The notes: a model not told the origin generated them from the letters alone. A stretch of DNA of 64,000 bases from Virgisporangium aurantiacum (GCF_016863635.1 NZ_BOPG01000012.1:620001-684000); one strand, 5' to 3'; shown: positions 1-9,382, counted from the stretch's first letter. Program-made: numbers and translations.

Positions 1-1404
1 GCGGGCCTCGTCGGGCGTGAGCGACCCCTCGGCGACGAGGCGGTCCAGGACAGCCGCCGGCGGCGGATCCATGAACGCGGCCGCCACCTCCGGGCGGGAC
101 ACCTTGGCGAGCACGTGCCGCACCGCCCGCGGTGTACCGGCCCGGTCGTGCCCGGCGCCGCTGAACCGGAACCGCACGACGCCGGGCGTCACGGACGTGT
201 ACGCCGCCGCCTCGACGTAGCGCACGTCGTGGTCGAGGTAGCGGGCGACGGTCTCCCGTTCGGCCGCCGGGTCGTCGGCGGTGGCGATCAGGTTCATGCC
301 GAACCGGCCGGCGAGCCCGGGCTCGGCCCGCAGCCGCACGAGCGCGGCCGTCACCTCGTCGAGGCTGAGCCCGCCGGCGCCGAAGAAGCCCAGCAGGCCG
401 GCCCGGCCCATCCGGGCGACCAGATCGACCGAGGCGATCCCCTTGTACATCGAGCCGGCCACATACGCGTACCGCACGCCGTAGTCGCGACGGAACTCCG
501 CCGACCCCAGAACCTCAGGGGAGACGGAGCGCGGAGGAGCCGCGACCGGCGCCGGCGCGGGTGCCGTCCGGATCGCCTCCCACAGTCCGGTGAGGACCTT
601 TCCCGGCCCCACCTCCACGACCTCCGACACTCCACTGTGGACGAGCCGGCTCATCGACTCCCACCACCGCACCGGACACCGGATCTGGCGCACGAGCAGC
701 TCGCGGATCCCGTCGGCCGGATACGGCGCGGCGGTGACGTTCGCGATGACCGGGATCCGCGGCGGCTCGAACCGCACCGTGTCGAGGAACGCGGCGAACC
801 GGTCGGCCGCGTCGGACATGTAGCGGGAGTGGAACGCGGCGCTGACGCGCAACGGCACGCACCGGCCCGCCTTCGCAGCCCGGATCGCCTTACCCGCCGC
901 GGCGAGCGACGCCTCCGGACCGGACAGCACCACCTGGTCGGCCGAGTTCCGGTTGGCCACGTCGATGCCGGTCAGGCCGTCGGCGGCGAGCAGGTCGGCG
1001 ATCCGGTCGACGTCGGCGCCGACGACGGCGAGCATCCCGCCACCGCTCGCCGCACCCATCAGCTCACCGCGCCGCTGGACCAGGCGCACGCCCGTACCGA
1101 AGTCGAAGCACCCGGCGGCGAACAGCGCGACGTACTCGCCGAGACTGTGCCCCGCGACGACATCGGGTCCGGGGCCGGCGGCCCGGCGAGCCAGCATCGA
1201 CAACGCGCTCACGACGAACAGCGCCGGTTGCACCACCGACGTGTCACGCAGCCCCGGTGGAGAGTCGGTCAGGCACACCTCGCGGATGTCGTAGCCGAGG
1301 ATCGCGGACGCCTCGGCGCACTCGGCCGGGAACCGGTCGAACAGGTCGGCGCCCATTCCGACGTGCTGGGCGCCCTGTCCCGGGAACACCCACGCGACCG
1401 TCAT
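1..1404 (-). CDS. Trans-acting acyltransferase / PfaD-type enoyl-reductase didomain protein (3' end beyond window)
   Basis: This protein should load malonyl units onto acyl carrier proteins of a polyketide assembly line and reduce enoyl intermediates in trans. The 468 visible residues start at the ATG at 1404. Residues 1-290 are a malonyl-CoA:ACP transacylase fold with the nucleophile in GHSLGEY (85-91, Ser87) and the catalytic His in AFHSR (His192). After an Ala/Pro linker, residues from about 305 resemble the FMN-dependent PfaD/BaeE-type reductase (FRRDYGVRYAYVAGSMYKGI). The reading frame stays open to base 1, so the rest of the reductase is missing. The start overlaps the stop of the upstream ECH gene by ATGA, so the two are translationally coupled. 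An AT-ER fusion of this kind is typical of trans-AT polyketide or PUFA-like systems. Confidence 0.85.
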   Translation of the reverse strand, partial: MTVAWVFPGQGAQHVGMGADLFDRFPAECAEASAILGYDIREVCLTDSPPGLRDTSVVQPALFVVSALSMLARRAAGPGPDVVAGHSLGEYVALFAAGCFDFGTGVRLVQRRGELMGAASGGGMLAVVGADVDRIADLLAADGLTGIDVANRNSADQVVLSGPEASLAAAGKAIRAAKAGRCVPLRVSAAFHSRYMSDAADRFAAFLDTVRFEPPRIPVIANVTAAPYPADGIRELLVRQIRCPVRWWESMSRLVHSGVSEVVEVGPGKVLTGLWEAIRTAPAPAPVAAPPRSVSPEVLGSAEFRRDYGVRYAYVAGSMYKGIASVDLVARMGRAGLLGFFGAGGLSLDEVTAALVRLRAEPGLAGRFGMNLIATADDPAAERETVARYLDHDVRYVEAAAYTSVTPGVVRFRFSGAGHDRAGTPRAVRHVLAKVSRPEVAAAFMDPPPAAVLDRLVAEGSLTPDEAR

Positions 1405-2174
1405 GACCGGCTCTCCCACGGCAGCACCTGGTTGCTGGCGAAGCCGGCGATCCGGTCGCGCACCAGCCCGGTGGACATCAGCCGGGAGAACTCCGTCACC
1501 GCGGCCCGTTCCATGTCGTCGGACAGCGCCCACATGCCGCGCAGGTACGCCTTCATGTCGGCGATGGTGTCCGGGTCGATGCGCCGCAGCCGCATCCGCA
1601 ACCGGCGCAGGGCCGGCTCGGCGTCGTCGGCCAGCTCGTCGACGAGATGGAGCTGGTGCGCCCGCTCGGCCGGCACCGGCAGCGTCGACATCGTCATCGC
1701 GCTCGCCGGCTGGAAACCGACCCGCCGCACGAGGAACGGCAGGACGCAGCACGGCAGCAGGCCCCACAGCGCCTCCGGGAGACCGAATGTGCTGCGCCCG
1801 CTCGCGTACACGAAGTCGCTCGCGGCCGCGACCCCCACCCCGCCGCCGGCGACGCGTCCGTCCACGATGGACACCACCACGCGGGGAACGGTCGTGAGCC
1901 GTTTCAGGAGACCGAGGAACTGCCGCCCGCCGCGCTCGGCGAGATCGTCGGTGGCGGCGCCGGTGCTCGTCGCGTCGGCGAAGTCCATGCCCGTACAGAA
2001 CACGCCCCCGTCGCCGGAGAGCGTCACGATCCGGCAGTCCGGTGACCGCTCGGCGCGGTCGAGCACCGCGTGCAGCTCGGCCAGCAGCACGTCGTTGATG
2101 GCGTTCTGCCGGTGCGGGCGGTCGAACACCACACGCAGCACGTCGCCGTCGTCCCGGACCCTGAGTGTCTCCAT
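1401..2174 (-). CDS. Enoyl-CoA hydratase/isomerase family protein, polyketide beta-branching ECH1 type
   Basis: This 257-residue crotonase-fold protein has the usual length for the family. The two oxyanion-hole segments are visible as GVFCTGMDF (about 58-66) and GRVAGGGVGVAAASD (about 105-119). It sits between an HMG-CoA-synthase-like gene and a trans-AT/ER gene. This is the setting of ECH1 enzymes (PksH/CurE type) that dehydrate the HMG-ACP-like adduct during beta-branching of polyketides. ECH1 dehydratase rather than ECH2 decarboxylase is inferred from the FCTGMDF-type signature and neighbourhood. The gene begins four bases downstream of the HMG-synthase stop codon and overlaps the next gene, so all three are one transcript. 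A generic fatty-acid enoyl-CoA hydratase is the alternative. Confidence 0.8.
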   Translation of the reverse strand: METLRVRDDGDVLRVVFDRPHRQNAINDVLLAELHAVLDRAERSPDCRIVTLSGDGGVFCTGMDFADATSTGAATDDLAERGGRQFLGLLKRLTTVPRVVVSIVDGRVAGGGVGVAAASDFVYASGRSTFGLPEALWGLLPCCVLPFLVRRVGFQPASAMTMSTLPVPAERAHQLHLVDELADDAEPALRRLRMRLRRIDPDTIADMKAYLRGMWALSDDMERAAVTEFSRLMSTGLVRDRIAGFASNQVLPWESRS

Positions 2175-2177
2175 CGG

Positions 2178-3404
2178 TCAGCTCCAGCGGTAACGGCGGT
2201 GGAAGTTCTCGACGCGGTCGAGCACGAGCAGCGAGCGGCCCTCGAACTGCTTGCGGTACACCGCCTCGTAGGGCGTCACGTCGTACTCGTGGTCGCGCAC
2301 GCCGCACATGCGGTGCAGGCTCAGGTCGCTGACGAGTTCGTACTCGTCCATCGCCAGCGCGTACCGGTCGTCGATCGCGGCACCGATCCCGCGCGCGGCG
2401 ACGGCGGCCGACGACGCCGGCGTCACCACACCGCTGTAGAACTCCGACGCGCAGCCCGACCCGTAGGAGAACAGGCCGATCCGCTCCGGGCGCCGCAGGT
2501 CCGCGTGGGACAGCAGCGAGCACAGCGCGAGGTACAGCGCCGCCGAGTACACGTTGCCGACCTGCTGGCAGAAGCGGAGACTCACCGCGACGCGGGCGTC
2601 GAAGTCTCGGTCGATGTCGGCCGGCGCGGCCCGCTTGTGCCGGCGCAGCAGCGTGCGGTGCGCGCCGCGCACCATCCCGGCGAACGGGGTGTGCAGCACG
2701 AGATGGCCGAACGAGTCGACGATGTCCGCGCCACCGACGCGGGCGGAGTAGTCCCGCCACGTCTCCTCGAGGCAGTTCATGTACGACAGCACGGACAGGT
2801 CGGAACTGCCCGCCTCCAGGTCGGGCCGGGGCCGCAACGTGTCCATCACCTCGTGGCTGTGGAAGCCGTTCGCGCCCGGGTCGAGATCGAGAACGTCGGG
2901 ACGGTCACCGACGATCATCGCGACCGCGCCCGCGCCCTGCGACGGTTCCCAGTACGTGTCGCGCGCGGCGACGCTCGCCGCGTCGGTGGCGATCACGAGC
3001 GCCCTGGCACCCGGGCGACCCGCGACGATCGCGGCGGCCGTCTGCAGCGCCGCCGTGCCGCCGTAGCACGCGTGCTTCACCTCGAACGACCGGCACCGCC
3101 GCGACAGTCCCAGATGCTCGTGGATGTAGGTGCTGATCGGCTTGCCGAAGTCGAGCCCCGACTCGGTACCCACCACGACGAGTTCGATCGCGTCGCGCTC
3201 GGCCGGCGTCAGCGCCTCGACGAGCGGCCGGGCCGCGTTGACGCCGTTGGTGACCGGATCCTCGTTCGGCAGGTTGACCGACTTGCGTTCCATCATGAGG
3301 TTGCCCATGCGGGCCGGGTCCAGCCCGCGGGCGGCGAACAGGTCGCGCACCCCGAGGCTCGCCCGGCCCACGTACGCGTTGATGCTCTCGATACCGACGG
3401 CCAT
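2178..3404 (-). CDS. HMG-CoA synthase-like enzyme of a polyketide beta-branching cassette (PksG type)
   Basis: This 408-residue thiolase-fold enzyme should condense acetyl-ACP with a beta-keto polyketide intermediate. The catalytic Cys113 lies in HACYGGT, the motif of HMG-CoA synthases. Later conserved features include the His of LVLHTPFAGM (about residue 225) and the GSGCASEFYSG segment near the C terminus. An upstream in-frame GTG at 3422 exists, but ATG at 3404 is preceded by a good GGGAGGTGA ribosome site and is preferred. It is the first gene of the minus-strand operon HMGS-ECH-AT/ER. A donor ACP and decarboxylating KS are not in the window and may lie left of base 1. Primary-metabolism mevalonate HMG-CoA synthase is unlikely given the neighbours. 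Confidence 0.85.
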   Translation of the reverse strand: MAVGIESINAYVGRASLGVRDLFAARGLDPARMGNLMMERKSVNLPNEDPVTNGVNAARPLVEALTPAERDAIELVVVGTESGLDFGKPISTYIHEHLGLSRRCRSFEVKHACYGGTAALQTAAAIVAGRPGARALVIATDAASVAARDTYWEPSQGAGAVAMIVGDRPDVLDLDPGANGFHSHEVMDTLRPRPDLEAGSSDLSVLSYMNCLEETWRDYSARVGGADIVDSFGHLVLHTPFAGMVRGAHRTLLRRHKRAAPADIDRDFDARVAVSLRFCQQVGNVYSAALYLALCSLLSHADLRRPERIGLFSYGSGCASEFYSGVVTPASSAAVAARGIGAAIDDRYALAMDEYELVSDLSLHRMCGVRDHEYDVTPYEAVYRKQFEGRSLLVLDRVENFHRRYRWS

Positions 3405-3525
3405 CCGCGCGTCACCTCCCACAGTGCTACGGAAGGTATGCCGCCGCGACCGCCTGCTGCTGCTCAGATCTGTGCAACCCGATCACCCTCCCGGGGGACC
3501 GGACGAGGTCCGGGGTTTCACATCG

Positions 3526-3554
3526 TTGCCTCCGGTGCGGCCGGCCTCTAGCGT
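3526..3554 (+). promoter_or_regulatory. Candidate promoter for hypAB
   Basis: TTGCCT at 3526-3531 and TAGCGT at 3549-3554 are separated by 17 nt, about 46 nt ahead of the hypA GTG. The gap between the divergent HMG-synthase and hypA genes is only 195 bp, so some promoter must lie here. The match to a vegetative consensus is moderate. Confidence 0.35.
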
Positions 3555-3599
3555 GAGTGGACGCCCGGTACCTCCGGGTGCGTCGAGCCGAGGCCGCCG

Positions 3600-3929
3600 G
3601 TGCACGAGTTGTCGATCACCCAGAGCATCGTCGATGCCGTCACCGATCATGCCGACGGCGCCCGGGTGATCGGCATCCGCCTGACGGTGGGCCGCCTGTC
3701 GGGTGTCGTGCCCGACGCGATGCGGTTCTGCTTCGAACTGATCACCGAGGGGACGCCGTTGCAGGGTGCCCGGTTGGACATCGACGAACCGGACGGGCGT
3801 GCGCACTGCGCCTCGTGCGGCGACGACTTCACCGTGCCCGACTTCATCCTGTTGTGTCCGTGCGGGAGCGCCGACGTGAGACTCCTCGCCGGCCGGGAAC
3901 TGACGATCACGTCGCTGGAGGTGGCCTGA
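3600..3929 (+). CDS. hypA: Hydrogenase nickel-insertion protein HypA
   Basis: HypA delivers nickel, with HypB, to the precursor of the hydrogenase large subunit in the cytoplasm. The 109-residue length is typical. It starts MHEL, so the nickel-binding His2 is present, using a GTG start. The zinc-site cysteines are CASC (about 70-73) and a CPC pair (about 87-89); the second pair is CxC rather than the common CxxC. It is followed two bases later by hypB and opens the plus-strand hydrogenase locus. The divergent promoter region to the polyketide genes marks the left border of this locus. Confidence 0.93.
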   Translation: MHELSITQSIVDAVTDHADGARVIGIRLTVGRLSGVVPDAMRFCFELITEGTPLQGARLDIDEPDGRAHCASCGDDFTVPDFILLCPCGSADVRLLAGRELTITSLEVA

Positions 3930-3931
3930 GC

Positions 3932-4633
3932 ATGTGCGCCGAATGCGGCTGCGGGGGCACCGGACACGACACCGGACACGATCACCCGCACGGCAGCACC
4001 CGGACGATCACCGTCGAGCAGGCCGTCCTGGCCGGCAACGACGCCCTGGCCGCCCGGAACCGCGAGTGGCTCGGCGCCCGCGGCATCACCGCCGTGAACC
4101 TCATGAGTTCGCCCGGCTCCGGCAAGACCACGTTGCTGGAACGGACCATCCACGACCTGCGCGGCGGCCGCGACGTGTCGGTGATCGAGGGGGATCAGGA
4201 GACGGCGCTCGACGCCGAACGGATCCGCGCCGCGGGATGCCCGGTCGTACAGATCAACACCGGCGGCGGCTGCCACCTGGACGCCGGAATGGTCGCCGGT
4301 GGCCTGAGCGCACTCGATCCACCGAACGGGTCGTTGCTTTTCGTCGAGAACGTCGGCAACCTGGTGTGCCCGGCGCTTTTCGATCTCGGCGAAACGAGCA
4401 GGGCGGTGATCGTTTCGGTCACCGAAGGCGACGACAAGCCGCTGAAATATCCGCACATGTTCGCCGTGGCGGATGTCGTGCTGATAAACAAGATCGACCT
4501 GCTGCCGTACGTCACATTCGATCCTGATCAATGCGCTGAGCGGGCCCGGAGCGTCCGGCCCGGCGTCGAGGTGATGTTGGTTTCCGCCACGACCGGCGCG
4601 GGAATCGACGCGTGGTTCCGGTGGCTTCGTTGA
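3932..4633 (+). CDS. hypB: Hydrogenase nickel-incorporation GTPase HypB
   Basis: HypB is the GTPase that works with HypA in nickel insertion. The frame is open upstream, but ATG at 3932 (MCAECGCGG) is chosen because it restores the N-terminal CxxCGC metal site and follows hypA by two bases. The protein is 233 residues. A short His-rich stretch (11-21) suggests limited nickel storage. The P-loop is MSSPGSGKTT (58-67), followed by EGDQET, the zinc/nickel site CHLD region, NVGNLVCP and the NKID guanine-specificity motif. Its final codons overlap the -35 box of the hhyS promoter. Confidence 0.95.
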   Translation: MCAECGCGGTGHDTGHDHPHGSTRTITVEQAVLAGNDALAARNREWLGARGITAVNLMSSPGSGKTTLLERTIHDLRGGRDVSVIEGDQETALDAERIRAAGCPVVQINTGGGCHLDAGMVAGGLSALDPPNGSLLFVENVGNLVCPALFDLGETSRAVIVSVTEGDDKPLKYPHMFAVADVVLINKIDLLPYVTFDPDQCAERARSVRPGVEVMLVSATTGAGIDAWFRWLR

Positions 4634-4659
4634 CAGTGTTCGCGCCGGAAGCGTATACC
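4630..4659 (+). promoter_or_regulatory. Strong candidate promoter of hhySL
   Basis: TTGACA at 4630-4635 overlaps the hypB stop codon; TATACC at 4654-4659 follows after 18 nt. The -35 box is perfect and the -10 matches at the key positions. Initiation would be near 4666, giving a short leader before the GGGAGG at 4678-4683 and the GTG at 4692. This would let the structural genes be transcribed separately from hypAB. Confidence 0.6.
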
Positions 4660-4691
4660 GAGATGTACGTCACACCCGGGAGGTGGAGACG

Positions 4692-5747
<1,056 letters not shown>

Positions 5748-5774
5748 AAACACCAAACGCTCGGAGAGGTCGTC

Positions 5775-7571
5775 ATGACGTCGACACGACCCGGCCCCAC
5801 TCACCGTGCCGCCGGCAACGACGGCCTGGTCGAGATGGCCTGGGACCCCATCACCCGCATCGTCGGCAGTCTCGGGATCTACACGAAGATCGACTTCAAG
5901 CAGCGCGAGGTGGTCGAGTGCCGCAGCACGTCGTCGATCTTCCGCGGCTACTCGATCTTCATGAAGGGCAAGGATCCGCGCGACGCCCACTTCATCACCA
6001 GCCGGATCTGCGGGATCTGCGGCGACAACCACGCGACCTGCTCGTGCTACGCCCAGAACATGGCGTACGGGGTCAAGCCGCCGCACCTGGCCGAGTGGAT
6101 CGTGAACCTCGGCGAGGCCGCCGAGTACATGTTCGACCACAACATCTTCCAGGAGAACCTGGTCGGGGTCGACTACTGCGAGAAGATGGTCGCCGAGACC
6201 AACCCCGGTGTGCTGGAGCGGGCCAACACCACCGAGTCGCCGCACGCCGGCGAGCACGGGTACCGCACCATCGGCGACATCATGCGGGCCCTCAACCCGT
6301 TCACCGGTGAGTTCTACCGCGAGGCGCTGCACGTCAGCCGGTACACCCGGGAGATGTTCTGCCTGATGGAGGGGCGCCACGTCCACCCGTCGACGCTGTA
6401 TCCCGGCGGCGTCGGAACGGTCGCCACCATCCAGCTCATGACCGACTACCTGACCCGCCTGATGCGCTACGTCGAGTTCATGAAGAAGGTCGTCCCGATG
6501 CACGACGACCTCTTCGACTTCTTCTACGCGGCGCTGCCCGGCTACGAACAGGTGGGCCTGCGCCGCACGCTGCTCGGCTGCTGGGGATCCTTCCAGGACC
6601 CGGAGTTCTGCAACTTCGAGTACAAGGACATGACCGACTGGGGTCGCAAGATGTTCGTGACACCGGGCGTCGTCGTCGACGGCCGGCTGGTCACCACCAA
6701 CCTCGTGGACATCAACCTCGGCATCCGGATCCTGCTCGGCTCCTCGTACTACGAGGACTGGGAAGGGCAGGAGATGTTCGTGCGGCGCGACCCGCTGGGC
6801 AACCCGGTCGACCGCCGGCACCCGTGGAACCAGCACACCAACCCGCGCCCGCAGAAGCGCGACCTCGACGCCAAGTACAGCTGGGTGATGTCGCCGCGCT
6901 GGTTCGACGGCACCGATCACCTGGCCCTCGACACCGGCGGCGGTCCGCTGGCCCGGCTCTGGACGACCGCGCTCGCCCGGATGGTCGACATCGGATACGT
7001 CAAGGCGACCGGCACCGGCGTGCAGATCAACCTGCCGAAGACGGCGTTGAAGGGCCCGGTGACGCTCGAGTGGAAGATTCCACAGTGGAGCAACACGATC
7101 GAACGCAACCGGGCCCGCACCTACTTCCAGGCGTACGCGGCCGCGTGCGCGCTGCACTTCGCGGAGAAGGCGCTGGCGGAGATCCGGGCCGGGCACACGA
7201 AGACGTGGGAGCCGTTCGAGGTTCCCGAGGAGGGCATCGGCTGCGGGTTCACCGAAGCCGTGCGCGGGGTCCTGTCGCACCACATGGTCATCCGGGACGG
7301 GAAGATCGCCAACTACCACCCCTACCCGCCGACCCCGTGGAACGCGAGCCCCCGCGACAGCTTCGGCACCCCCGGCCCGTACGAGGACGCCGTGCAGGGC
7401 CAGCCGATCTTCGAGGAGAACGACCGCGACTCGTTCAAGGGCATCGACATTATGCGGACCGTCCGCAGCTTCGACCCGTGCCTGCCGTGCGGCGTCCACA
7501 TGTATCTCGGCGACGGTAAGACCCTGCAGACGACGCACTCCCCCACCCAGTCGGTCACCGGCGATGGATGA
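5775..7571 (+). CDS. hhyL: Group 1h [NiFe]-hydrogenase large subunit HhyL
   Basis: HhyL holds the NiFe(CN)2CO active site that oxidises H2. The 598-residue protein begins at ATG 5775 with GGAGAGG just upstream. The L1 motif is RICGICGDNHATC (77-89; Cys79 and Cys82). The C-terminal motif is DPCLPCGVH (567-575; Cys569, Cys572, His575). Cleavage after His575 would remove a 23-residue tail, so the encoded maturation protease at 11185 is required. The DNHATC and GVHMYLGDGKTL surroundings are typical of group 1h. It overlaps the following NifU-like gene by eight bases. This is the only large subunit in the window although two small subunits are present. Confidence 0.95.
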   Translation: MTSTRPGPTHRAAGNDGLVEMAWDPITRIVGSLGIYTKIDFKQREVVECRSTSSIFRGYSIFMKGKDPRDAHFITSRICGICGDNHATCSCYAQNMAYGVKPPHLAEWIVNLGEAAEYMFDHNIFQENLVGVDYCEKMVAETNPGVLERANTTESPHAGEHGYRTIGDIMRALNPFTGEFYREALHVSRYTREMFCLMEGRHVHPSTLYPGGVGTVATIQLMTDYLTRLMRYVEFMKKVVPMHDDLFDFFYAALPGYEQVGLRRTLLGCWGSFQDPEFCNFEYKDMTDWGRKMFVTPGVVVDGRLVTTNLVDINLGIRILLGSSYYEDWEGQEMFVRRDPLGNPVDRRHPWNQHTNPRPQKRDLDAKYSWVMSPRWFDGTDHLALDTGGGPLARLWTTALARMVDIGYVKATGTGVQINLPKTALKGPVTLEWKIPQWSNTIERNRARTYFQAYAAACALHFAEKALAEIRAGHTKTWEPFEVPEEGIGCGFTEAVRGVLSHHMVIRDGKIANYHPYPPTPWNASPRDSFGTPGPYEDAVQGQPIFEENDRDSFKGIDIMRTVRSFDPCLPCGVHMYLGDGKTLQTTHSPTQSVTGDG

Positions 7572-8106
7572 CCGCGTCGATCTGCGGGCGGTCGGTGAAC
7601 GGATCGACGCGTTGCTCGTCGCCAGCGCGGCGCACGGCGCGGTGGCCCGCGAACGCGCCGAGGAACTGGTGCGCCTGGTGACCGACCTGTACGGCGCGGG
7701 CCTGGAGCGGCTCCTGGAGATCCTGCACGACGCCGGCCGGCTCGACGCGGGCGTGCTGGCCCAGATCGCCGACGACGACGTGGTCGCGAGCCTGCTGCTG
7801 GTGCACGGGCTGCATCCGTACGACCTGCCGACCCGGGTGGAGCGCGGGCTGGCGGCCGTGCGGCCGGAGTTGCGGGCGCAGGGCGTCGACGTCGAGTTGG
7901 TGGCGGTCGACGACGACGCCGTGCGGTTGCGGCTCGTCGGGTCCGTCGGCGGATGCTCCGTCGCCGCGCTGCGCCGGGCCGTCGAGGAAGCCGTCGACGC
8001 CGTCGCGCCGGACGCGGCGGCGGTGCGGGTCGAGGTCGCCCCGGCCGGTCCGGCGATCATCCCGGCCTCGGCGCTGCGGAGCCGGCTCACCCGGGCCGCG
8101 CAATGA
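7564..8106 (+). CDS. NifU C-terminal-domain-like protein of the Hhy locus
   Basis: This 180-residue protein overlaps hhyL by eight bases and the next gene by ATGA, so it is translated as part of the hydrogenase unit. Residues about 100-165 resemble the NifU C-terminal Fe-S scaffold fold (VELVAVDDDAVRLRLVGSV, then GGC and an amphipathic helix). The usual CxxC is reduced to a single cysteine (GGCSVAAL). The first 90 residues are a helical region with LVTDLYGAGLERLLEIL, shared with a second copy at 19244. A role in cluster delivery to HhyS or as an assembly factor is inferred from position. With one cysteine it may bind a cluster only as a dimer, or not at all. Confidence 0.75.
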   Translation: MDDRVDLRAVGERIDALLVASAAHGAVARERAEELVRLVTDLYGAGLERLLEILHDAGRLDAGVLAQIADDDVVASLLLVHGLHPYDLPTRVERGLAAVRPELRAQGVDVELVAVDDDAVRLRLVGSVGGCSVAALRRAVEEAVDAVAPDAAAVRVEVAPAGPAIIPASALRSRLTRAAQ

Positions 8107-8744
8107 CCGCCTCCCGGCAAGCGCCCCTCGCGACCCTGCGGCGCATCGCCAACTCCCGCCCGGCCCCGGTGACGGCCGAACGGTGCGAGATGTGCGCCGA
8201 GACCGTCGCCGAGCGGCACCAGCACGTCGTGAACCTGCGCAGCCGGGCGCTGATGTGCACCTGCCGCGCCTGCTACCTGTTGTTCACCGACCCGGCCGCG
8301 GAGCTGCGCTACCGGGCGGTGCCCGACCGGTACCTGTCCTTCCCGGACTTCCGGCTCGACCCCGCGCGGTGGGACGAATGGCAGATCCCCGTGGGTCTGG
8401 CGTTCCTGTTCACCAACTCCGCGGCGGACCGCACGGTGGTGTTCTATCCCGGGCCGGCGGGCGCCACGGAGTCCGAACTTCCGGTGGACGCGTGGGAAGC
8501 CGTCACCGCGACGAACCCGGCGTTGCGCGTGCTCGCCCCCGACGTGGAGGCGTTGCTCATCCGTGCGCCCGGCGCCCGCGTCGGGGACGGCTTCGCGTGC
8601 CATCTCGTGCCGGTGGACGTCTGCTACGAGCTCGTCGGCCTGCTGCGCCGCACCTGGCGCGGGTTCGACGGCGGTCAGGAGGCGCGCGCCCGCCTGACGG
8701 AGTTCTTCGCGATGGTCGCCGCCCGCAGCCGGCCCGCGTCATGA
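8103..8744 (+). CDS. DUF5947 family protein of the Hhy locus
   Basis: The function is not known. The 213-residue protein is coupled to its neighbours by ATGA overlaps at both ends. Residues about 28-56 contain CEMC and, some 20 residues later, CTCRACY, an arrangement resembling a small metal-binding knuckle. The rest includes the segments FFYPGPAG-like VVFYPGPAGATES and VPVDVCYELVGLLRRTWRGF, which are repeated almost unchanged in the paralogue at 19762. The family name is from memory of actinomycete hydrogenase clusters. A structural, electron-transfer or maturation role for Hhy is inferred only from strict co-location with hhySL and NifU-like genes. Confidence 0.75.
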   Translation: MTASRQAPLATLRRIANSRPAPVTAERCEMCAETVAERHQHVVNLRSRALMCTCRACYLLFTDPAAELRYRAVPDRYLSFPDFRLDPARWDEWQIPVGLAFLFTNSAADRTVVFYPGPAGATESELPVDAWEAVTATNPALRVLAPDVEALLIRAPGARVGDGFACHLVPVDVCYELVGLLRRTWRGFDGGQEARARLTEFFAMVAARSRPAS

Positions 8745-9382
8745 CCGAGTTGCGGTTCGTGGTGCGCGAGATCGTCGCGGAGCCCTATGCCGTCACCCCG
8801 AATCTGTTGGCCCGGCTGCGGATCTCCGAGACCACCGGCGCCACCGTGCACGCGCTCGCCCTGCGCTGCCAGGTACGGATCGAACCGCACCGGCGCCCGT
8901 ACGACGACGCGGAGGAGCAGGGGCTGCTCGACCTGTTCGGGCCCCGGGAGCGCTGGGCCCAGACGCAGAAGTCGTTCTCCTGGCTGCACACCAACGCGAT
9001 GGTGCCCGGCTTCACCGACGCCGCCGACGTGGATCTCGTGCTGCCCTGCACCTACGACGTCGAGGTCGCCGGGGCGAAGTACCTGCAGGCCCTCGACGGC
9101 GGCCACGTGCCGTTGACGTTCCTGTTCAGCGGCACCGTCTTCACCCGGGGCGACAGCGGGTTCGGCGTCGAACAGGTCCCCTGGCAGCACGAGGCGGGCT
9201 ACCGGCTGCCCGTCGACGTGTGGCGCGGCCTGATGGACACGCACTTCCCCGGCCAGGGCTGGCTCCGCCTCGACCGGGACACGCTGGCCGCCCTGGCCCG
9301 GTACCGCTCGGCGCACATGCACACCAGCTGGGAGGAGACGGTGACCGCCCTGCTCGCCGCCACCGAGGCGGTGGCCGAATGA
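8741..9382 (+). CDS. DUF6084 family protein of the Hhy locus
   Basis: This 213-residue protein starts at an ATGA overlap with the DUF5947 gene and closes the first hydrogenase translational unit. No signal peptide, membrane segment or cysteine cluster is evident. It is rich in beta-strand-like segments (LRFVVREIVAEPYAV, VDLVLPCTYDVEVAGAKY, VPLTFLFSGTVF) and has a conserved Trp-rich part (RERWAQTQKSFSWLHTN). The name DUF6084 is from memory. It has no paralogue in the second module at 18-20 kb, which separates the two modules. A large perfect-looking stem-loop begins 25 bp after its stop codon. Confidence 0.7.
   Translation: MTELRFVVREIVAEPYAVTPNLLARLRISETTGATVHALALRCQVRIEPHRRPYDDAEEQGLLDLFGPRERWAQTQKSFSWLHTNAMVPGFTDAADVDLVLPCTYDVEVAGAKYLQALDGGHVPLTFLFSGTVFTRGDSGFGVEQVPWQHEAGYRLPVDVWRGLMDTHFPGQGWLRLDRDTLAALARYRSAHMHTSWEETVTALLAATEAVAE

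Noticed and set aside
115..2193. 692-residue plus-strand open frame over the polyketide genes
   Set aside because: Arg/His/Gly/Pro-rich product with no recognisable motif, antisense to two clear enzymes (trans-AT/ER and ECH). Long antisense frames are expected at this GC content.
3405..3422. GTG 3422 as the HMG-synthase start
   Set aside because: The GGGAGGTGA ribosome site begins within this extension, so ATG 3404 is the better start.
4683..4691. Upstream GTG as the hhyS start
   Set aside because: It lies inside the GGGAGG ribosome-binding stretch; GTG 4692 has correct spacing.
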